Part shown: piece after piece, positions 21,480 to 31,318 of the stretch
Layout of the letters: each line of letters starts with the position of its first letter
Position numbering within the stretch: the first letter of the stretch is position 1
Position numbers and translations under genes: made by a program
The notes under the pieces: generated by a model
Told to the model about the DNA's origin: nothing
Databases searched by the model: none
Seen by the model: the letters and a program-made list of their open reading frames with translations, nothing else
DNA from: Helianthus annuus
Taxonomy: Eukaryota; Streptophyta; Magnoliopsida; Asterales; Asteraceae
Assembly (NCBI RefSeq): GCF_002127325.2
Contig: NC_035436.2
Location: 31,784,860 to 31,848,859, forward strand
Length of the DNA: 64,000 nt
Reading direction: 5' to 3'

Positions 21480-21567
21480 CCTAAGATTAATAAAGAGCAT
21501 ATATATGATGAGGGTAAGGATAACCTAAGATTAATAAAGAGCATATATATGATAAGGGTAAGGATAG
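21480..21567. repeat. 44-bp tandem duplication overlapping a MITE end
   Basis: The unit ACCTAAGATTAATAAAGAGC plus the following 24 bases occurs twice (21480-21523, 21524-21567). It includes the target site TATATGATGA/TATATGATAA and the first bases of the MITE terminus (GGGTAAGGATA). The duplication therefore arose after the MITE inserted. Confidence 0.8.
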
Positions 21568-22325
21568 TGTAAAAAGTGCTTAAAGTGTGAGAAGTGTGAG
21601 AAGTGTATTATAACTAGTGTTGCAGAAATCGGCCTAGGCGCTAGGCGGCCACTTACTGCCTAATTTTGAGCTAGTCGGTCAATTAATCAGCCATGTTCAA
21701 AATCGGTCAAGGGCGGTCCCTAGGCGGTCAAAAATCGGATTAATCGGACTATATTAATCGGTCAAAATCGGTCCTAGGCGGTCAAAATTGGTCAAAATCG
21801 GTCAAAATCGAACCATACTATTTGAAACTTAAAGTATGTATGTGAATTTTGAAGTATTATTTTTATATTGTTGGGTATATATATATATAATTTTGAAAAA
21901 ATACATATAAAAATCCCATTCCGATTAATCTCGATTAATCCCTAGGCGGTACTTCACCGCCCGACTAACGCCTAGCGCCTTCTACGACATTGATTATAAC
22001 ACTATATATAATACTATACAACAACATATAAACACCGTATAATAATATGTAACACCATATAGTACCATATAACACTATGTAACACTATATATAATTATAT
22101 AACAAATATAACACTATACATCTATCATTGACATGCTATCAGACAACCTATAGTGTTATATTTGTTATATAATGATATATAGTGTTACATAGTGTTATAT
22201 GGTATTATATGGTGTTACATACTGTTATACGATGTTTATATGGTGTTATACAGTATTATATATAGTGTTATAATACACTTCTCACACTTTGAGCACTTTG
22301 AGCACTTTTTACAGGATCCTTTACC
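21556..22325. mobile_element. Mutator-type MITE, copy 1, split by an hAT MITE
   Basis: Terminal repeats GGGTAAGGATAGTGTAAAAA and, inverted, GGTAAAGGATCCTGTAAAAA. The arms are long and made of varied TAACAC/GTGTTA units. The flank is TATATGATAA on the left and TATATGATGA on the right (10 bp, one mismatch). Without the nested element at 21615-21992 the body matches the copy at 26234-26601. Confidence 0.85.
21615..21992. mobile_element. hAT-type MITE (378 bp) nested in the MULE MITE
   Basis: A perfect 8-bp duplication ATTATAAC (21607-21614, 21993-22000) flanks it. The sister MITE at 26234 has an uninterrupted site. Imperfect terminal repeats start TAGTGTTGCAGAA and, inverted, CAATGTCGTAGAA. The interior is made of TCGGTCAAAATCGG-like repeats and CCTAGGCGG blocks. 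Confidence 0.9.
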
Positions 22326-22542
22326 TATATGATGATCCTTACAAAGTAACAATCACAAAAAATGATTGCTGATATGTATCAAATTCGATAGAATATTTGC
22401 AAATAGTGATCTCTTATTCAAAGACGATAGTGTAAACCTCAAATCAAAAAATACGGAGTTGACATACGGTGGATTTGTTACCATTCACTCGAAGCGCTAT
22501 CAATTTAATTTGTATTTAAGTTGTGAGATCTCCTGTAAACTT
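22326..22542. other. Short unassigned segment next to the copia element
   Basis: A 91-codon frame crosses it (22366-22641) but runs into the copia LTR and shows no family resemblance. It is likely non-coding. Confidence 0.35.
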
Positions 22543-22623
22543 GTATGGCTAATAAAAAGGCAAATAGAAAGGAATGATTGGGAGCTAAATAAGACGAGAA
22601 TATCTCGTATTCAATATTCCCCC

Positions 22624-24501
22624 TCAAGTTGGAGCGTGTAAGTCTTTCATGCCCAACTTGCCGAGTAAAAATTTGAGTTGTTGTGTTCCTAGTCCCTTGG
22701 TGAGGAGGTCTGCAATCTGCATTTTAGTGTCAATGGGCTTTGGTTGAATTTCTCTTGAGTCAACTCTTTCACGAACGAAGTAGCAATCCATTTCCACGTG
22801 TTTAGTTCTTTCATGAAAGACAGGATTGTTGGCGATATGTCTGGCTGCTTGGTTATCACAAAACAAGGGGGTCGGTCCGTTTGAAGTAATGTCTAGTTCA
22901 CTCAGAATCCATCTTAGCAACAAAACTTCACTAACAGCGGAAGCCATTGATCGGTATTCTGCTTCAGCGGAAGAGCGTGAAACTACAGATTGTTTCTTGG
23001 TTTTCCAGGAGATTGGTGCCCCTCCAAGTAAAACAAGGTATCCCGTTTGTGACTTTCTGGTAAAGGGGCATCCAAGCCAGTCAGAGCCGCTATAGGCGGT
23101 GAGAGCACAACCTCCTTCTCGAGGAAGAAGCACCCCTTATCTTGGTGTACCCTTTAGGTATCGCAAAACCCTATGTACCGCATCAAGATGGTTTTGTCTT
23201 GGATCAACAACAAACTGACTCAAGACATTAACAGAGTAAGCAATGTCCGGTCTAGTGGCCTGTAGGTAGAGAAGTCTGCCCACTATACGTCTGTATTGGC
23301 TTGCATCAACTTTGGGTGCTTGACTATCTTTGTCTAGTTTTAGGTTTTGCTCTATTGGAAAAGAGCTCAGTCTGCACCCTTGTAGGCCACAATCTTCCAA
23401 GATATCCAAGGTGTATTTTCTTTGACTTAGAACTTGACCTTCGGAAGTGCGTGCCACTTCAACTCCAAGGAAATACTTCAAGCTTCCCAAATCCTTAATG
23501 CTAAATTGCTTGTGGAGGTTTTCTTTAGTATCATGGATCTTGGAAGGATCATTGCCAACTATAATTACGTCATCCACATAGATAAGCGCTGCCACAAATA
23601 CGTCTTTTTGTTTATAAATAAATAAAGAGTGATCTGCTTTGGATTGCTTGAAACCAAGACCGAGGAGAAAAGTCGTGAACTTGTGGTACCAATTACGGGA
23701 GGCTTGCTTCAAACCGTAGAGGGATTTCCTCAGCCTACATACTTTCGTCTCACCCTCTTTGGAGAACCCCTGTGGGATTTTCATATATACTTCTTCATGC
23801 CGGTCTCCATGTAGAAATGCGTTATTGACGTCGAGTTGGTGAATCGTCCAATTCCTTTTTACGGCAACAACAAGGAGTGTCCTTACCGTGACTATCTTGG
23901 CAACCGGTGCAAAAGTGTCATGGTAGTCTACTCCTTCCATTTGCGTAAAGCCTTTAGCAACGAGACGTGCCTTGTATCGCTCGACTTCTCCATTTGGCTT
24001 ATATTTGATTTTGTAAACCCATTTCGAGTCAATGGAACGTTTTCCTTCGGGTAGATTTTCAAGAGTCCACGTCCCATTTCCTTCGAGGTTCCAAATCTCT
24101 TTTACCATGGCCTCCTTCCATTTTTCATCCTGCACGGCTTGGTTAAAATTTCTCGGCTCATCATTGGAACTGATATGAGCGTATTTCACGCTGTTTCGGA
24201 TGTCTTTTTCCATTGCGGTCGTCAACCATCCCTTTACCATAGCATCTGCACGCATCCATGCCATGTAGGTGGGAGATGCTTTGTCTGGTTTCTTTATAGT
24301 GCCATCAACGAGTCCGACTTTATTCTTGGCGAAAAGGAAATTAAGCATTTCCTGTGACCAATCAACATAATTGTTGTCGGTAAGATTGTCGTTGACGTGT
24401 ATCTGCTTTGGATAATCGGACGGATGGACGTAGAGGGGTGAACTCGCATCCACAGCGCCATCGTTATTCGTACTGTTTTCTGCTTCTTTATTGCCGGCCA
24501 T
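22624..24501 (-). pseudogene. copia Gag-like N-terminus fused to reverse transcriptase/RNase H, one in-frame stop
   Basis: The frame runs from ATG at 24501 to 22624 with one TAA (23137-23139) after YLKGTPR. Residues about 20-110 (SSPLYVHPSDYPKQIHVND, YMAWMRADAMVKGWL) resemble the copia gag N-terminal domain. From about residue 120 the sequence is RT (WKEAMVKEI, DSKWVYKIKYKPNGEVERYK, active site YVDDVIIVG). After the stop comes RNase H (SGSDWLGC, SSAEAEYRSMA, DNQAARHIANNP) ending ADLLTKGLGTQQL. The zinc knuckle, protease and integrase are absent at an in-frame join near residues 110-118. The RT catalytic motif is intact. Full copia polyproteins are about 1300 residues; this one is about 625 codons. 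Confidence 0.85.
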
Positions 24502-24546
24502 TCTTGATGAGGGTGGCGATGATTAGGTTAAGAATTGTGTTACAAC

Positions 24547-24559
24547 CGCTCTGATACCA
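24547..24559 (-). other. Primer binding site of the copia element
   Basis: Minus-strand TGGTATCAGAGCG abuts the 5' LTR, complementary to initiator-Met tRNA. Confidence 0.85.
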
Positions 24560-24748
24560 TCATAATTTCAATGGTATGAGCCCTTTTCATTGATTGCAAT
24601 ATTTCTCAATGATAACAAAGAAAAGGAAACGAAAATAAATACAAAGGAGCAGGGGCTATACTTGGAAGTAAATAAACAAATGGCTAATAAAAAGGCAAAT
24701 AGAAAGGAATGATTGGGAGCTAAATAAGACGAGAATATCTCGTATTCA
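24560..24748 (-). repeat. 5' LTR of the copia element (about 189 bp)
   Basis: Starts TGAATACGAGATATTC on the minus strand and runs to the PBS. Its first 71 bases recur at 22543-22613. The exact inner end is uncertain by a base or two because a clean CA is not visible. Confidence 0.75.
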
Positions 24749-25565
24749 ATATAATGATGATTATTATCCTGCAACTTCGTCTAAACTTTATCAACTAATA
24801 AAAAAAAGATGGCGAAAAAAAATCATCCCTAGAGTCGAGACTAATAGGAATGTATAAACCAATGCTTCCATAGATTCGATCGTATTTACAATTATAGCTT
24901 CCATACCTGTTTAGTTTGTGGGTTTAACAAAAAAAAATGGTAAAGAAATTAAAATAAAAAACTATTCATGCCCTGTAGGCACATAACTTGTTAGAAAAAT
25001 CAGTGAAAAAAGTGTTTTTTTTTCACGAAGTGTTATGTGTATTTCCCGCAAACTTTGGACAAATATTTAGTGGGTGTATGTTCTTTGTTGTAAGTGTTTT
25101 ACAAGAACCAAACCATGTACAAAATTGGAGTAAAGATAAATGAGATATCGATACTCATAGTTCAGACTTGAAAGCTTGACAAAGGAGGTGGAAAAGTGAG
25201 AAGTTGTCCGACATAGGTGAAGAAAGGAAACTTGGAATGCGTGGCTTATATGTGAGAGCCATCCTTTCGTATTGTTCCCTAGATCCACACATTGGTGGTT
25301 TCACAAAGTGTGCACAACACCCTTAACTCATACTTGCACACACGTGGTGAGAGCGTACAGGCGCAATGTAGCGCTTTGATGACGCATTTTACCCTTATCT
25401 CGAGTCAACATCATTTAAGCTAAATAAAATGAGCAACAAATATGTTTAATGTCATTTATTTTTCGTTTAACTTTTATCAGTACTGTTTCAAGAATTGGTT
25501 ATTACCTACACTATACTACGCTGCTATAAGTGTGCTTGCCTATTATGTGTATTTAGTTAAAGTAA
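24749..25565. other. Gene-free region
   Basis: No supported gene; A/T-rich with short T and A runs. The last ten bases (GTTAAAGTAA) are the target duplication of the next element. Confidence 0.4.
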
Positions 25566-26081
25566 GAGTTAAATGCCCGGATAGTCCTTGTGATTTGCCA
25601 TTTTTTCATCTTTAGTCCCTAACCTTCTAAAATTACCTCTATAGTCCCCAACTTTTCAATTTTCGTTCCCGGATAGTCCCTGGCGTAGAAGGAGGTTAGT
25701 TTTATCAGTTAAGTTGGTGTAAAATGACTATAATGCCCTTAAGTAAAACAAAAAGAATTAATTAAGTATTTTATATAATACCGGCCACATATCTCTCTCT
25801 ACTATCTCCCTTTCTCTCTCTACTCTCTCTTTCCTTTGAAAAACCATCACCACAACCACCATCATCTCCACCTCCACAGCCGCCATCACCACCATCACTG
25901 CCAAAACCGGCACCGCCGCCATCATCACCAGCAAATCGTGTTCACAACCACCACCATAAATCATGTTCAACTGAATTATCCCTGCTTCTCTAAAATCGGA
26001 CTAACTTACAGATTTTGATCTACTACGTTTACAACTGAATTTTCCCTCACAATCTCGATTTCTCCTAGTAATTGTCTCGTA

Positions 26082-26807
26082 ATGGAGAATGCAAACGAGG
26101 ATCAAACAACCTTAGCACCACCAGATTCTGTTGAAACTTCAGGTATATGCTTTTATCAATCAATTTAAATATGATTTTGTCAAATGTTAACATACATTTC
26201 TAGATTATAATGTTTACTGTATTCATTATTATAGGTAGAGGATCCTGTAAAAGTTCTCAAAGTGTGAAAAGTGTATTATAACACTATATATAATACTATA
26301 TAACACCATATAAACACCGTATAACAATATGTAACACAATATAATACCATATAACACTATGTAACACTATATAACATTATATAACAAATATAACACTATA
26401 GTTTGTCTGATAGCAGCATGTCTATGATAGATGTATAGTGTTATATTTGTTATATAATGTTATATAGTGTTACATAGTGTTATATGGTATTATATGGTGT
26501 TACATATTGTTATACGGTGTTTATATGGTGTTATATAGTATTATCTATAGTGTTATAATACACTTCTCATACTTTAGGCCCTTTTTACACTATCCTTACC
26601 CCATTATTATAATTAAACCTAAATTGAATATCATTAAATTATGTTTTTAGTTCTAATTTCTAATTTTAATTATATTTATTAGCATCTCCTGCATCAGATG
26701 ATGTGAAAAATTATTATGCTCAACAAAGAGAAGGTTTTCCAGGAGAGCCTATATGCATAGAATGTGGCCGGTTCGGCGAATATATATGTATGCAGGGAAG
26801 AAGATGA
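26082..26807 (+). pseudogene. Captured two-exon gene fragment resembling the N-terminus of DEAD-box RNA helicase 41 (HIT zinc finger)
   Basis: Exon 1 starts at ATG 26082 (MENANEDQTTLAPPDSVETS) and ends at a GT donor at 26143. An AG acceptor at 26681-26682 restores phase. Exon 2 reads ASPASDDVKNYYAQQREG, then FPGEPICIECGRFGEYICM, and stops at TGA soon after. The CIECGRFGEYIC block is the first half of a HIT-type zinc finger as I remember it from plant RH41 helicases; the remaining Cys/His pairs and the helicase core are absent. About 62 codons remain open. It was probably picked up from a host gene by the surrounding Mutator element. The assignment is from memory. Confidence 0.5.
26234..26601. 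mobile_element. Mutator-type MITE, copy 2 (368 bp), inside the captured intron
   Basis: The same family as 21556-22325. The ends GGTAGAGGATCCTGTAAAA and, inverted, GGGTAAGGATAGTGTAAAAA are flanked by CATTATTATA (26224-26233 and 26602-26611). This copy lacks the hAT insertion and so serves as the empty-site control. Confidence 0.88.
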
Positions 26808-27100
26808 AGATGGGTTGATGAAAGTGGGGGTAATTGGGGGGTGGGTTGGGGCAATGAAGGTGGGCCAATAAAATAATATTTATTTTAATGTTTTAATTTA
26901 TTATATTTAATTAGTAAGGGTACTTTAGTCATTTTACACAAATTCAACTGGACAAACTAACTGACATCCACTCCGGGAACTATCCGGGAACGAAATTGAA
27001 AAAGTTGGGGACTATAGAGGTAATTTTAGAAAGTTAGGGACTAAAGGTGAAAAAAGGCCAAACCACATGGACTATCCGGGCATTTAACTCGTTAAAGTAA

Positions 27101-27226
27101 TTATCATTTTATATATTCAAAACTTGATTTTGCGTTGAAAATATCATGTAAAAAAACATATACACACAACATGAAAGTTTTTGGCGTCGTTTCCGGGATA
27201 CATACGGTGATTCCAAGAAAGATTTA
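27101..27226. other. Spacer between two DNA elements
   Basis: No feature seen. Confidence 0.4.
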
Positions 27227-27540
27227 GGGGTCGTTTGGCAACTTCTGAATGGTTAAGTGCTGAACCAATAAGAGGTCTGAATCATTAAGTGCTAAACCAG
27301 TAAGAGGTCTGAACCATTAAGAGCCAGTATAATGCTTAACCGTTCAGAGGCAAATGTATGACCAATTCAGATTAGAGGTCTTAACTATTCAGACTCAGTA
27401 TAATGCTTAACCATTCAGAGCCAAATGTCTGAACCATTCAGACATCTGCTCGCGAAACAAATAGTTTGAACGATTAAGTGTTGAACCAGTGAGAGGTCTG
27501 AACCATTAAGAGCCTCATTAAGAGGTCAACAAACAGCCCC
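27227..27540. mobile_element. PIF/Harbinger-type MITE (314 bp), copy 1
   Basis: Terminal repeats GGGGTCGTTTGGC and, inverted, GGGGCTGTTTGTT are flanked by TTA on both sides (27224-27226, 27541-27543). The interior is a set of imperfect repeats of TAAGTGCTGAACCAGTAAGA-like and GTCTGAACCATTAAG-like units. The family recurs at 34598-34912. Confidence 0.85.
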
Positions 27541-28880
27541 TTAAGCAGTTGAACTAACCATTTTATTTTCACTTTAATTTCATTTTTTCCTTTTTGGTGC
27601 TCGTGTTCGTTCTATTTATTCTTTGTACTCGCTTTCATGGATCGCGAGCGACTATGAGTACCACCACTCGAGGTTTAGTGTGAAATAAGCGGAAGACCAC
27701 ATTACACTCAAGGATGTTATCACTATCAATGTTGTTCCACAGGTTATCATCTGAAGTCTTTCGGAACTTGAAGCTCAAATCAACATGCTTCATCCGCCTA
27801 GAGATTTCCAGCTGACAGACTTATCAAAAGTTTAGTGGCACTTGAAGCTCAGATCATCGAGCTTTACGCGCCAATGGAGAAGCCTAACCAGTGGATGTGA
27901 CTGCTATTGATCCAGAAAGTTGACAGTTACTTTACAATCACCTCTTAACTCGGACGAGACGATGCAAATTCAACAAGACTTAACAACACAATTTGAAGAG
28001 TCGATGAATAAAAAATACAAGGGCAGAAATGAGTTGGAGGATATACCAAGTATGGTGTGCAGGAATGATGGTTTGACTCGACTGAAGTTCCTACTACATC
28101 AAAAATATCATTATATGACGAACCAGACTGAGATCAATACATAATCACAAATTCACAACAGGAGAAAGATATGCAGCCATGCTGGTAGATAAGCTCACCA
28201 ACAAACAAATGACTATAGCGATGTTTTGTCCAGTGCCTTGCATTGATGGGCCGGTTTTGGGACTAGATATATAGATATAAATTTTGAATAAATTTTACTG
28301 GTGTGACTTTGTTAATGGTGCTGGGTGTGGTGGCGGCGGCTGGTGGTTGAGGCCGAGGGTAAGGAAGAATATGAGGTGGAATGGGTGTTTCGAGAGGGGC
28401 CCACCATATTTAATTATTTCTTTTGATTATTAAGGGTATCTTGGTCATTAGATAAGAATTAGTGAAAAAGTTTAACAGGGTTGATGAATTCGATTAAAAG
28501 TGTTGAAACTTAAAACATGAAAGACGAATAATGTTAAAGGTGGGCGAAACATGATATATAAAGCAAACCTCATAGACAAAAAATGTATTTTACTCTAATT
28601 CTAACTCTTATGTAAGGTTCATGTCGTGTTACTAGAAATGCCGCTGCTTGTTGCTGCCCGCTAATAAATATCATTTAACCAAATAAATATCATTTAATCA
28701 TCGAGTTACGTTAGTATATAATTAATTCTTTACACAATTTGAGCTGTCCTTTGCTGAAGAACGCGACAAATCGAAGTCAAAGAAGAAATAATACTATTGT
28801 TTAAAAGGGAGAAAACATAACATAATATTCGGGCTGGCCATGAATTAATTCTCTTCAAAGAGTTCTCAACCGTATTTTAT
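27541..28880. other. Region without a recognised gene
   Basis: A 74-codon frame at 27920-28144 (starting MTVTLQSPLNSDET) has no recognisable family and no convincing promoter or partner exon. Nearby sequence around 27650-27900 looks like decayed coding sequence (repeated CTTGAAGCTCA motifs) but cannot be assigned. Residual transposon sequence is likely. Confidence 0.35.
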
Positions 28881-29036
28881 ATAACTATTAACCTAACTAA
28901 TATACTTATATTATCTTCATGTTAGAGATAACATAATTATGTTGTTTAATTAGGAGTTTTATAACTATTAACCTAACTAATATACTTGTATTATCTTCAT
29001 GTTAGAGATAACATAATTATGTTGTTTAATTAGGAG
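28881..29036. repeat. 80-bp tandem duplication
   Basis: Two copies (from 28881 and 28961) of a unit starting ATAACTATTAACCTAACTAA and ending TTAATTAGGAG, nearly identical. Confidence 0.85.
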
Positions 29037-29110
29037 GAATATTATGTAGTTATTTAGGATTATCTTCTATTATCATCTCCACGCTAAAATTGCAGCATTT
29101 TAAAAGTCAA

Positions 29111-29140
29111 CTAGAATTGAGCCCTCGTGTTGCGGGGTGG
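29111..29140 (-). mobile_element. Possible Helitron 3' terminus
   Basis: On the minus strand a GC-rich near-hairpin (CCCCGCAACACGAGGGC) is followed about 8 bases later by CTAG and then T. This is the CTRR-T ending typical of Helitrons. I could not find the matching TC 5' end, so the element length is unknown. Confidence 0.35.
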
Positions 29141-29303
29141 GGCGTAAAACTGTAGCACCAAGGTAGGGGCGTAAAAACATGCTAAACAACAATCAAACGA
29201 TGATGAAAACCGAGAAAAAAAACATATAATAAAATAACGAATTTATAACACCAAATGACTCACATGGCGTAAAACGGAGATGAATTCGAATTATACCGAC
29301 GCG

Positions 29304-29319
29304 GGGGGGGGGGGGGGGG
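29304..29319. repeat. Poly-G run
   Basis: About 16-17 consecutive G. It lies in otherwise A/T-rich DNA and is of no known role. Confidence 0.8.
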
Positions 29320-29551
29320 CAACGACAAAACCACTAAAAACATGGATTCGAAACACAAAGTGACTTAAAGTCGAGGGGTGCAAGTGATACCGCATAAAGT
29401 ATTTAGAAAGCAGGGGTTAAAAGAGACAACTTTAAAAGTTAACTAAAAAATGCTGAAGGTACAATCTTAACCACCAAACAAACTTTGTTTGGTCAAAATC
29501 AAAACTTACAAAAGCGCATGTATTTAAGGATCGACCGCATTTGTAGCAGTA

Positions 29552-29552
<1 letters not shown>

Positions 29553-29603
<51 letters not shown>
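29553..29603. repeat. (AAT)17 microsatellite
   Basis: Seventeen units. It creates a false poly-Tyr frame on the minus strand. Confidence 0.95.
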
Positions 29604-29605
<2 letters not shown>

Positions 29606-29621
29606 TGAAGACCAATACAAA

Positions 29622-29912
29622 CGTGGTCAAACTAAAAATCCAAAAACTTCCGTGATCGAAATAAAAATCCAAATACTTCTGTGGTCAAAATAAAACAAAT
29701 ACTTCAGTGGTCAAAATAAAAATCCAAATACTTCCGTGGTCAAAATAAAAATTCACAAACTTCTGTGGTTAAATTAAAAATTCAAAAACTTTCATGGTAA
29801 AAATAAAAATCCAAATATTTCCGTGGTCAAAATAAAAATCCAAATACTTCCGTGGTCAAAATAAAAAACCAAATACTTCCGTGGTCAAAGTAAAAATACA
29901 AAAACTTCCTTG
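29622..29912. repeat. Minisatellite, about ten units of about 30 bp
   Basis: Repeated variants of a unit around ACTTCCGTGGTCAAAATAAA plus AATCCAAAT. Copies vary at the GTGGTC and CCAAA positions. It sits between two AAT/AAC microsatellites (29553-29603 and about 29934-29986). Confidence 0.88.
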
Positions 29913-29986
29913 TAGCTAATGATGTAGTTTAAAAATAATAATAATAAAATAATAACAATAACAATAACAATAATAATAATAATAAT

Positions 29987-31091
29987 GGAGGTTTTATCAT
30001 TGGCTAAGTCTCATAATTAGGAGAAAATAAAAGGACTATGATGTAAACTTATTTGTTTTTGGGTTTAATTTTATTAAGAAATTACACATCAGTGCTTCAA
30101 AATGCGTAAAAACGATGGCCAAGACTATCATAAATTATGCTTTGGTGACGGTTTTGGAGTGAGACAAATGCCCTCTTCGTTAAAAATTTTAGCAATACTT
30201 TTGGCCATTTGGTTAACTGAATATTTTAAGCAACATATTCTCCATCTCTGCGATGGATTTTGAAATGCATTTCAAGATCATTAATCGACAGATTTTGCAT
30301 AAGTTCCTTAAACCTTTTAGCAACGAAGTTCATGGTAGATTCCAAGACCGTCTAGCGATGGATAGTTATCGAGTTTTTTTCCATGGATTTTCGTCACAAA
30401 TCGTTCTGACTTTTTTTTATAAAGCGTTCTTACTATGTTGATAAAGAATCGTGTTTTTACTATTTACTTATTGGGACAATTTTATAGATACCCTTACAAA
30501 CGTTAAAAATATCATGTATGCTCATGTAAAACTTAAAATATCATATATATGCTTACAAGATAATTAAAATATTATATATACCTAATTGTTTTAGATACAT
30601 TTTAATAAATGACTAGCTTAGCCTTATTTTTCTAGACTGAAATTTTATTTATGCCCATTTTTAAATTTAAATTATTTTTATTTAGGGAAAACTTCATAGA
30701 AATATAAATTTTCAAAATTGTTTAGGCCTTACTAGTTAATACATGATTTAATTGACTATGATAAGCTTGCTATGTGATATATGACTTAATTGACAATGAT
30801 GGGAATTATCAAGTCTTATATTGAGTGATACATTAGTAACTTAATGAAATTGCCTTATTAGGTGGTACATGATTTAATTAGTTATGAGTCTTATTATGTC
30901 TTATATCTTAGTGAGTTATATTAGATTGAAAAAAAAAATCATAGGAGGTCTTAATGAGTTATATAGAGTGATACATTGCTTAATCGATCGTGATGAATCT
31001 TATTAGAGTAAAGTTTTATTTTGCTTCCTCTCAGATATCTGTTTTACTCCAATAGATTCAATTTGATTTTTTTTTTTTTGTTCTTTGTAGG
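29987..31091. other. Gene-free region
   Basis: A 62-codon frame (30253-30441) has no recognisable family. From 30720 to 31010 degenerate repeats around GAGTGATACAT and TGATTTAATTG recur every 55-60 bp. Nothing else is supported. Confidence 0.35.
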
Positions 31092-31318
31092 TATCTAATT
31101 TTTTCCCTTACACTCACACTCTTAAAATTGAACTTTTATCAAAGGCAAACGAGTCTTGTTGCATATGGATAGTTTTGCCCTAGATAAAAAAAGCCCAATT
31201 TGAAGGATGTGAGTATAAAGGAAAAGATTGAAAAAGTCAATTTTTTCTCTTGTACTCACACTTTTATCAAGGGCAAACGAGTCTTGTTGTATAGGGGTAG
31301 TTTTGCCCTTCATAAAAA

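Larger units (their letters stand above)
22543..24748 (-). mobile_element. Deleted Ty1/copia retrotransposon
   Basis: On the minus strand: a 5' LTR of about 189 bp (24748-24560), PBS, one long frame (24501-22624), polypurine tract, and a 3' LTR kept only for 71 bp (22613-22543). Those 71 bases are identical to the start of the 5' LTR (TGAATACGAGATATTCTCG). The truncation of the 3' LTR coincides with unrelated sequence, and I found no target duplication. Protease and integrase are missing, so it cannot move by itself. Confidence 0.85.
25566..27090. mobile_element. Pack-MULE-like non-autonomous Mutator element (1525 bp)
   Basis: Terminal inverted repeats of roughly 150-170 bp begin GAGTTAAATGCCCGGATAGT on both sides. 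The 10-bp duplication GTTAAAGTAA flanks it (25556-25565, 27091-27100). There is no transposase. Its interior carries a CAC/CAT-rich stretch (25841-25960) and an intron-containing gene fragment (26082-26807). A second MITE sits inside the intron of that fragment. Confidence 0.88.

Noticed and set aside
29432..29620. Minus-strand frame with poly-Tyr
   Set aside because: Created by the (AAT)17 microsatellite.
30253..30441. 62-codon plus-strand frame
   Set aside because: No recognisable family, start context or neighbouring exon, in A/T-rich DNA.
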